Position numbers and translations under genes: made by a program. Positions 6,662 to 11,333 of a DNA stretch of 11,333 nucleotides are shown one piece after another (positions within the stretch are counted from its first letter, which is position 1; the number at the start of each line of letters is the position of its first letter). The notes below the pieces were generated by a model. That model searched no databases. It was not told the DNA's origin and saw only the letters and a program-made list of their open reading frames with translations. Source of the DNA: Planctomycetota bacterium (GTDB lineage: Bacteria; Planctomycetota; Brocadiia; JAJRTI01); contig JAJRTI010000041.1 in assembly GCA_024278415.1 (NCBI GenBank), forward strand, positions 1 to 11,333, read 5' to 3'.

Positions 6662-6691
6662 CCGCCAGCTCGTCAGCGCCCTTTCCAGACT

Positions 6692-6700
6692 GAGGAGGAG
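6692..6700 (+). promoter_or_regulatory. Strong ribosome binding site that fixes a GTG start
   Basis: GAGGAGGAG, with its AGGAGG core five bases before GTG at 6704, decides the start of the zinc-finger protein. The next in-frame ATG codons lie after the metal-binding Cys cluster. Confidence 0.75.
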
Positions 6701-6703
6701 ATT

Positions 6704-7009
6704 GTGGCGAGGCAAGAATTCTGCATCAATCATCCAGACCGTCCGGCCCAGACGCGCTGCCGACAGTGCCACAAGCCGATCTGCTCGACCTGCATCAAGT
6801 CAGACGCCGGCGGCCAATTCTGTAGCTTCCAGTGCTCGGAAGCGTACAAGGACTTCCAAGCCCGCGAAAGGCCCAAGGACAAGCGTGGAATGAACATGAT
6901 CAGCAAGCTCGTGTTGCTGGTCGTCATCGCGGCCGTGGTTGTCTTCCTTGGCGCCACGGTGTTCAAAAACCCAGCCTGCAAGAGCATTCTGAAAATGATC
7001 GGAATGTAA
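6704..7009 (+). CDS. B-box-type zinc-finger protein with one C-terminal transmembrane helix
   Basis: 101 aa, GTG start. Residues 7-44 hold a dense metal-binding pattern: Cys7-x2-His10, Cys19-x2-Cys22, Cys27-x2-Cys30, Cys40-x3-Cys44. This resembles the bacterial B-box zinc fingers often found in front of membrane domains, enough to bind two zinc ions. A short charged linker (RERPKDKR) is followed by a hydrophobic helix at about 66-87 (MISKLVLLVVIAAVVVFLGA), then a short basic tail with one Cys. There is no signal peptide. By the positive charge before the helix, the zinc domain should face the cytoplasm (inference). It sits 42 bp after rmlA and 136 bp before the CvpA-like gene. No biochemical role can be named; a membrane-tethered adaptor is plausible. 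Confidence 0.75.
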   Translation: MARQEFCINHPDRPAQTRCRQCHKPICSTCIKSDAGGQFCSFQCSEAYKDFQARERPKDKRGMNMISKLVLLVVIAAVVVFLGATVFKNPACKSILKMIGM

Positions 7010-7028
7010 GGCCGATAGGGGGCGGTAG

Positions 7029-7122
7029 CCGCATGCGCCAGCATGCGGGCGCTCTGTTAGCCAGAGCGCTCAATCCCTACACCTGGACTGGCGGAGTGGG
7101 CCGGGCGCTCCCGCGCCCGGCC
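7029..7122. repeat. Three consecutive perfect hairpins between two plus-strand genes
   Basis: CCGCATGC-GCCA-GCATGCGG (7029-7048), GCGCTCTG-TTAGC-CAGAGCGC (7049-7069) and GGCCGGGCGC-TCCC-GCGCCCGGCC (7099-7122) are all perfect, with stems of 8, 8 and 10 bp. The first two are directly abutting. They fill the gap between the zinc-finger and CvpA-like genes and could attenuate transcription or protect mRNA ends. None has a T-tract. Confidence 0.6.
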
Positions 7123-7145
7123 GTTCATGGACGAAAGGCTTGCAC

Positions 7146-8033
7146 ATGGTCGGCATGTTCGTGCTGCTCTGCATCGGCGTGTGCGCGGTGTCGGGCTACT
7201 TCCAAGGGCTCATGCGCCAGCTTGTCAGCGTGGCTGCGCTTCTCCTGGCGGTCGTGTTCGCTGGCCCCGTGGGTGCACTTGTGCCGGATGCCTTGCCTGA
7301 GTCGATGAACGTTCCGCTTGCGCTCATCCCCGGCATGAAGATGGCCATGGGCGGCATGATCGTGCTGGTGCTCGCCAGTGTCGCAGGCTCGGTCGTGGCC
7401 AAGGGGCTGCAAGCGTCGAAGACCAAAGAGATTCGCGCAGAGCAGCAGAAGCTGGATCGATTTCGCGGCTCGTTTTTTGGGGCCGCCAAAGGCCTCCTGC
7501 TGGCGTTGGTCATCCTCATGATTGTCTACAACTTGGGCCAAGTCGCGGAAATCGTTGAGGCGCGGGTCGCGAGTCCAACAGTCGGCGATGGCGCCAAGGC
7601 GACAACAGGCGTGCGTGCCGGCGCGCCGGCGCAGCGACCCGTGCGAGGCAGCGGCCTCAGGCATACGCTCGCGGCCATTAAGCGGTGGATTGGCGACTCG
7701 GCTGCAGGGCCCCTGGTGCGGCAGGCGAACGTCGTCGACGCCAAGATGCTGAGGGATCTCGGCGACATCATCGACATCAGCAACGACCCCAATGCCCTCC
7801 GCCGGCTCAAGGAGCACCCCGACGTGAAGCGGCTTATGGAGGTGGAACAGGTGCGGGAACTCGTCAAGAACCCCGAGGTCGTCAAGCTCGTGCGCGAGCA
7901 CCAGTTCTTGGAGTTGCTCAACCGGGCCGATGTAGCGGCGGCCGCTCAGGATAGCCGGGTCAAGGCGCTGGCGAAGCAGGTGGACTTGGAAGGCATCCTG
8001 GCCTTCGCAAAGGGCGACCCGGCCAAGAAGTAG
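7146..8033 (+). CDS. CvpA-like membrane protein with helical C-terminal extension
   Basis: 295 aa. The first ~135 residues fit the CvpA (colicin V production) family: hydrophobic helices at about 3-16, 27-46, 66-86 and 113-131, an early GYFQGLMRQL segment (17-26), and KLDRFRGSFFGAAKGLLLA (102-120) matching the family's Arg/Gly-rich turn before the last helix. CvpA members are usually 160-200 aa, so about 160 residues are extra: a linker (140-170) and an alpha-helical tail in which short helices start with D/N-P-x-V or similar caps (PDVKRL, PEVVKLVR, ADVAAAA, SRVKALA). The tail is probably cytoplasmic. ATG at 7146 is preferred over TTG at 7140 because AAAGG (7134-7138) is seven bases ahead. 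CvpA's biochemical activity is not settled; envelope homeostasis is the usual suggestion. Confidence 0.8.
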   Translation: MVGMFVLLCIGVCAVSGYFQGLMRQLVSVAALLLAVVFAGPVGALVPDALPESMNVPLALIPGMKMAMGGMIVLVLASVAGSVVAKGLQASKTKEIRAEQQKLDRFRGSFFGAAKGLLLALVILMIVYNLGQVAEIVEARVASPTVGDGAKATTGVRAGAPAQRPVRGSGLRHTLAAIKRWIGDSAAGPLVRQANVVDAKMLRDLGDIIDISNDPNALRRLKEHPDVKRLMEVEQVRELVKNPEVVKLVREHQFLELLNRADVAAAAQDSRVKALAKQVDLEGILAFAKGDPAKK

Positions 8034-8057
8034 CCGAAGCCGCCGTACGGCGGCTAC
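8030..8057 (+). terminator. Palindromic terminator candidate after the CvpA-like gene
   Basis: AGCCGCCGTACGGCGGCT (8038-8055) is a perfect 18-bp palindrome. Alternatively, GTAGCCG (8030-8036) can pair with CGGCTAC (8051-8057). It overlaps or immediately follows the stop codon at 8031-8033. No T-tract is present. Confidence 0.4.
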
Positions 8058-8082
8058 GCGTTTGGCATCCGCAAGCGACACA

Positions 8083-8117
8083 CGTGCGGCCGTGCAGCGC
8101 GAGTGGCTTGCCGCACG
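8083..8117 (-). terminator. Hairpin downstream of hisI
   Basis: CGTGCGGC (8083-8090) and GCCGCACG (8110-8117) form a perfect 8-bp stem with a 19-base loop, six bases beyond the hisI stop on the minus strand. Together with 8030-8057 it separates the two convergent groups. Terminator activity is inferred from position only. Confidence 0.4.
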
Positions 8118-8123
8118 CTACGC

Positions 8124-8510
8124 CTACCCGTACACCTTGTCCGGGTCGAAGACGCGGTCGTCAGTGATTTCAAACGTGTCCGTGGCCGGGTCGTACTTCT
8201 CAAAATAGCAACTCATGTAGCCCTTGTGGCAACCCGCGACCTCCTGCTTCACTTTGATGACGAGGGACTTGCCTTCGCAATCGGGCCGCACCTCCTTCAC
8301 GTGCTGCACGTGGCCCGACGTCTCGCCCTTGATCATGAGCCTGCCCTTGGAGCGCCGGAACACGTGCACCAGACTCGTTTCGAGCGTCTTCTGGAGTGCC
8401 TCCTCGGTGAGGTAGGCCAGGGTCAGGACCTGGCCGTCCTCGATGTTGACGATGATGCTGGGAATGTGTCCATCGCTGTTGAACTGGAGCTTGGCGAGTA
8501 GGTTCTGCAT
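8124..8510 (-). CDS. hisI: Phosphoribosyl-AMP cyclohydrolase
   Basis: 128 aa, the normal size for stand-alone HisI, without the HisE pyrophosphohydrolase fusion. It opens the purine ring of phosphoribosyl-AMP in the third step of histidine synthesis. Conserved landmarks are LTLAYLTEEALQKTLET (29-45), RRSKGRLMIKGETSGHVQ (52-69), the metal region RPDCEGKSL (75-83) and AGCHKGYMSC (92-101). Zinc-ligand cysteines Cys78, Cys94 and Cys101 are present. The acidic triplet that binds magnesium in well-studied HisI (D-x-D-x-D) reads Asp77-x-Glu79-x-Lys81, so one acidic residue is lost. The usual Arg before SC is Met99. AGGAG (8516-8520) lies five bases before the ATG. It follows recG by 25 bp and is probably co-transcribed with it. 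Other his genes are not in the window. Confidence 0.9.
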   Translation of the reverse strand: MQNLLAKLQFNSDGHIPSIIVNIEDGQVLTLAYLTEEALQKTLETSLVHVFRRSKGRLMIKGETSGHVQHVKEVRPDCEGKSLVIKVKQEVAGCHKGYMSCYFEKYDPATDTFEITDDRVFDPDKVYG

Positions 8511-8535
8511 TTTGTCTCCTGGGCGGTAGGGGGGG

Positions 8536-10623
8536 TTATGCCACGTCGATCAGGTCCAGCCTGTCGCTGAACCGGCGCAGCAGGGAATGCTTCAACTCTT
8601 GGTGTTCGGGCCGCGCGAGCTTGGGATCGGCGGCCACAAGTTCGAATGCGTCGTCCCGGGCCTCACGCAACAAAGCAAAGTCGTCGATAATGTTTCCGAA
8701 TCGCAGCGCGGGCAGGCCGTGCTGCCGCGTGCCGAAGAACTCGCCCGGCCCGCGAAGCCGCAAGTCAGCTTCCGCAATCTCGAACCCGTCGTTGGTCCGC
8801 GCCATGACATCGAGCCGCTCCCGGGCCTCGTCCGTCGTGGCATAGCCAAACAGCAGGCACGTGGACTTGTGCTCGCCGCGGCCAATGCGCCCGCGAAGTT
8901 GGTGGAGCTGCGCCAAACCGTAGCGGTTCGCGTGCTCGATGACCATGACCGTCGCGTTCGGGATGTCGATGCCGACCTCAATGACCGTGGTTGCGACCAG
9001 CACGTCAAACGCGCGGTCACGAAAAGCGCGCATCGTCGCGTCCTTGTCCGCGGGCTTCATGCGCCCATGGATGAGACCTACCTTGAAGTCAGAGAAGACG
9101 CCTTCTTGGAGCTGCTGCGCCGCGTCGGTTGCGTTTCGGAGATCGACCTTCTCGGACTCCTCCACCAGGGGGTAGACCACAAAGGCCTGGCGTCCTTCCG
9201 CGAGCTTCTGCCGCACCAGCTCCCACGCCTGGCGCCGGCCCGCGCTTGGCACGACTTGGGTCGCAATGGGTTGCCGGCCAGGAGGCATTTCGTCGATCGT
9301 GGATACATCGAGGTCGCCGAACACGGTGAGCGAAAGCGTGCGCGGGATGGGCGTCGCGGTCATGACGAGCACGTCGGGCACGCGGCCCTTCTGCCCAAGC
9401 GTGGCGCGCTGGAGCACGCCAAACTTGTGCTGCTCGTCCACGACGACAAGCCCCAGCTTCTGGAACTCCACGTCCTTCTGGATAAGCGCGTGCGTGCCAA
9501 TGGCGAGTTGGATCTCGCCCGCCGCGAGGGAAACCAGGTTGGCCCGGCGCTGGGCCGCGGTTGCGCTGCCGGTGAGGAGACCAACATTAACATGCGATGA
9601 CGCGAGGAAATCGGCCACGGTCATGTAGTGCTGCTCCGCGAGGATTTCCGTGGGAGCCATGAGCGCGGCTTGGAATCCGTTCGCGATCGCCGCGAGCATC
9701 GCGTACAGCGCGACCACGGTCTTGCCCGATCCCACGTCGCCTTGCAGGAGGCGGTTCATGGGCTTGGGGCTGCGCATGTCGTCAGCGATCTCCGCGATTG
9801 AGAGATGCTGGGCGCGGGTCAACTCGAAGGGAAACAGGTCCCGAATATGCGTGTCCACGTTGCGGCCGATCTTGAACGGATAGCCGGGCCGCTCGTCCTT
9901 GATGCCGTGGCGCCGAAGCGCCATGGCGATCTCCATGGCCAGGAACTCGTCGTACGCAAGCCGCCGCCGGCCGGCCTCGGCCGCGTCCAAGGCTTCCGGG
10001 TAGTGGACTTGCTGGAGCGCGTCGTGAATGGGCAGCAGGCCGCGTTTGCCGAGCAGGCGCTCGGGAAGCGGCTCCGGCTCGTGCGAGAGATACTCGGCGA
10101 GCACGGCCGCGGTCATCTTGCGCAACGCCCACTGCGAGAGCCCCTCCGTGCTCGGGTAGATCGGCACGATCCGCCCTGTGGACCCGTCGCTGTCATCATC
10201 CGCAGGCGCATCGTCGTCAGCCAGGACTTCGACGTCGGGGTTGCTGATCTGATAGCCGTTGTAGAATCCGACCTTGCCCGACACGAGCACTCGATCGCCC
10301 ACGTGGGCAACCTTCGCACGATAGGGCTGGTTGAACCAAGTCGCGTTAAGACAGCCCGTGTCATCGGCCACAAGCATTTCGGTGATTGTGGAGCCGCTGC
10401 GTATGCGGCGGGTCGAGATGCTCCGGACGTCGGCCACAATGCTGACGTGTTGACCCACTTCGAGGTCGGCAATGCGTTGCGTGTGCGTGCGGTCTTGGTA
10501 TCCCCTTGGAGCATAGTAGAGCAGGCCGCGAATCGTTGTGACACCCAGCTTGGCGAGGAGCTGCGTGCGCCGGGGGCCGACGCCCTTCACGTATTGCGGC
10601 GATTGATCGAGGGGATCGTCCAT
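8536..10623 (-). CDS. recG: ATP-dependent DNA helicase RecG
   Basis: 695 aa, full length. RecG is the superfamily 2 helicase that remodels stalled forks and branched DNA. The N-terminal helix-hairpin-like segment (YVKGVGPRRTQLLAKLGV, 11-28) leads into the OB-fold wedge (about 50-135). The helicase core shows Walker A GDVGSGKT (295-302), the family's DEQH Walker B variant (396-399), TATPIPRTL (422-430), VYPLVEES (483-490), TTVIEVGIDIPNA (545-557) and the QLRGRIGRG motif VI (575-583). The RecG C-terminal block GPGEFFGTRQHGLP (625-638) is intact. An Asp-rich insert (135-146) separates wedge and core. I chose ATG at 10623; a TTG three codons upstream (10632) is also open, and neither has a clear ribosome site. 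hisI follows 25 bp downstream. Confidence 0.97.
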   Translation of the reverse strand: MDDPLDQSPQYVKGVGPRRTQLLAKLGVTTIRGLLYYAPRGYQDRTHTQRIADLEVGQHVSIVADVRSISTRRIRSGSTITEMLVADDTGCLNATWFNQPYRAKVAHVGDRVLVSGKVGFYNGYQISNPDVEVLADDDAPADDDSDGSTGRIVPIYPSTEGLSQWALRKMTAAVLAEYLSHEPEPLPERLLGKRGLLPIHDALQQVHYPEALDAAEAGRRRLAYDEFLAMEIAMALRRHGIKDERPGYPFKIGRNVDTHIRDLFPFELTRAQHLSIAEIADDMRSPKPMNRLLQGDVGSGKTVVALYAMLAAIANGFQAALMAPTEILAEQHYMTVADFLASSHVNVGLLTGSATAAQRRANLVSLAAGEIQLAIGTHALIQKDVEFQKLGLVVVDEQHKFGVLQRATLGQKGRVPDVLVMTATPIPRTLSLTVFGDLDVSTIDEMPPGRQPIATQVVPSAGRRQAWELVRQKLAEGRQAFVVYPLVEESEKVDLRNATDAAQQLQEGVFSDFKVGLIHGRMKPADKDATMRAFRDRAFDVLVATTVIEVGIDIPNATVMVIEHANRYGLAQLHQLRGRIGRGEHKSTCLLFGYATTDEARERLDVMARTNDGFEIAEADLRLRGPGEFFGTRQHGLPALRFGNIIDDFALLREARDDAFELVAADPKLARPEHQELKHSLLRRFSDRLDLIDVA

Positions 10624-10724
10624 GCCAACCAACGACGCAAGAATGAACGCAGCGCGGACGTTGCCGCCCGAGCGCTCTGCGTGCCCATAGAGCGGCGAGT
10701 GTCATGTCACGCACGTGATGTCGC

Positions 10725-10747
10725 GCTTGTAGTAGGCCCGTGAGGGC
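10725..10747 (-). repeat. Inverted, partly decayed relative of the 29-bp repeat
   Basis: Begins with GCTTGTAGT, the exact reverse complement of the ACTACAAGC end of the repeat at 10782-10810. It then continues AGGCCCGTGAGGGC, which aligns to the complement of the rest with small gaps. It and the tandem copies face each other across about 35 bp. Confidence 0.5.
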
Positions 10748-10781
10748 CTTCCGCTCGGATGACGATTCGCCGTCAGAGCAG

Positions 10782-10839
10782 AGGGCGCCCTTACAGTCGC
10801 CACTACAAGCAGGGCGCCCTTACGGTGGCCACTACGAGC
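10782..10839 (+). repeat. Two tandem 29-bp direct repeats
   Basis: Unit 1 (10782-10810) and unit 2 (10811-10839) abut exactly and match at 26 of 29 bases. Each starts with the palindrome AGGGCGCCCT, continues TAC then GT at the same spacing, and ends CCACTAC-RAGC. A third unit from 10840 keeps 12 of its first 16 bases. There are no spacers, so this is not CRISPR. Relatives appear at 325-346 and 10725-10747, and possibly at 3426-3443. Confidence 0.75.
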
Positions 10840-10901
10840 AGCGCGCTCCCACGGTCACACAGCGGTGGGGCCCCGGCCGACACTTCAGGCGAGACACGAC
10901 C

Positions 10902-11333
10902 CTAGTCCGTCGCCAGCGACTGGATCGCAAGCTCGCGGAGCTGCTTGTCGTCGACCCTCGACGGGGCCTCAGTCATGAGGCAGGCGGCCTTCTGTGTCTT
11001 GGGGAACGCAATGACGTCTCGAATGTTGTCGAGGCCGAGCATGAGCGCGACCATGCGGTCGAAGCCAAGCGCAATGCCGCCGTGCGGGGGGGCGCCGTAG
11101 CGTAGCGCATCGAGCAGAAATCCGAACTTCGCGCGCGCCTCGGTTTCGTCGATGCCGAGCAGCTTGAACACCCGGGTCTGCACGTCTTCGCTGTGGATAC
11201 GGATGCTGCCGCCGCCCAATTCCGTGCCGTTGAGCACGACGTCGTACGCGCGGGCGCGAACCTCCGCGGTGGCGCTGTCGAGCTTGTCCATGTCCTCAAG
11301 CTTGGGCGACGTGAAGGGGTGGTGCAGCGCGAC
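10902..11333 (-). CDS. aspS: Aspartyl-tRNA synthetase, C-terminal part (5' end outside window)
   Basis: The frame is open from the window edge to a TAG at 10904-10902 and gives the last 143 residues of a bacterial-type AspRS (full proteins are ~590 aa). Visible pieces are [11 protein letters not shown] just inside the edge, [19 protein letters not shown], the long [12 protein letters not shown] segment, class II motif 3 [12 protein letters not shown] with the ATP-binding Arg, and [20 protein letters not shown] near the end. The enzyme charges tRNA-Asp (or also tRNA-Asn if non-discriminating, which cannot be judged from this part). The C-terminus appears intact. It is upstream of recG on the same strand but separated by the 278-bp repeat-bearing gap. 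Confidence 0.95.
   Translation of the reverse strand, partial: VALHHPFTSPKLEDMDKLDSATAEVRARAYDVVLNGTELGGGSIRIHSEDVQTRVFKLLGIDETEARAKFGFLLDALRYGAPPHGGIALGFDRMVALMLGLDNIRDVIAFPKTQKAACLMTEAPSRVDDKQLRELAIQSLATD

Larger units (their letters stand above)
10624..10901. other. 278-bp repeat-bearing gap between aspS and recG, no gene
   Basis: Both flanking genes run leftwards. The gap contains an inverted repeat relative (10725-10747), two exact-register tandem 29-bp repeats (10782-10839), a decayed third unit (10840-10855), and a weak stem CCCAC/GTGGG (10848-10852 with 10865-10869) next to the GGGGCCCC palindrome (10867-10874), close to the aspS stop. I find no convincing recG promoter and no coding frame with protein character. 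Confidence 0.6.

Noticed and set aside
6704..8033. Colicin/bacteriocin production locus suggested by the CvpA name
   Set aside because: No bacteriocin precursor, immunity or export gene is present. CvpA homologues are widespread chromosomal membrane proteins.
10782..10839. CRISPR array
   Set aside because: The two repeat units abut directly with no spacers and no cas genes are nearby.

Overview
This is a GC-rich bacterial chromosomal segment with 11 recognisable protein genes, two of them cut by the window edges. I see no RNA gene, insertion sequence or CRISPR array. The content is mostly housekeeping: orotate phosphoribosyltransferase, RecG, phosphoribosyl-AMP cyclohydrolase and aspartyl-tRNA synthetase. 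Beside these sit accessory-type genes: an iron-dependent alcohol dehydrogenase, a uroporphyrinogen-decarboxylase-like protein that is not HemE, a CocE-type hydrolase, a stand-alone long-form RmlA, a zinc-finger membrane protein and a CvpA-like protein. Genes are separated by gaps of 25 to 320 bp that are unusually rich in perfect hairpins and short dispersed repeats. A UroD-like paralogue plus hairpin-rich gaps fits an uncultured lineage in the Planctomycetota/Lentisphaerota/Hydrogenedentota sphere. That placement is inference from gene style only.

Layout. Positions 1-268 (+) are the 3' end of a beta-propeller-like gene. It converges on a minus-strand group read from right to left: UroD-like (3360-2287), pyrE (2160-1609) and Fe-ADH (1497-376). 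pyrE has its own plausible sigma-70-type promoter, so the three need not be one transcript. A 315-bp divergent gap (3361-3675) carries a structured inverted-repeat element and then a candidate -10 for the plus-strand CocE/NonD hydrolase (3676-5376). That gene ends in a strong hairpin. A good promoter overlapped by a palindrome then drives rmlA-long (5594-6661), followed closely by a B-box zinc-finger/TM protein (6704-7009) and, after three back-to-back hairpins, a CvpA-like protein (7146-8033). This plus-strand group converges on the minus-strand pair recG (10623-8536) and hisI (8510-8124), which are 25 bp apart. Upstream of recG a 278-bp gap holds a 29-bp tandem repeat and related inverted pieces, then the C-terminal end of aspS (10902-11333, minus).

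How they work together: pyrE (pyrimidines), hisI (histidine), recG (fork repair) and aspS (translation) act independently. rmlA-long makes a dTDP-sugar precursor, and the two membrane proteins behind it may or may not be linked to the cell surface. No defence system, biosynthetic cluster or mobile element is evident. The most unusual material is the intergenic repeats, plus altered metal-site residues in HisI and Fe-ADH and the atypical UroD-like protein.
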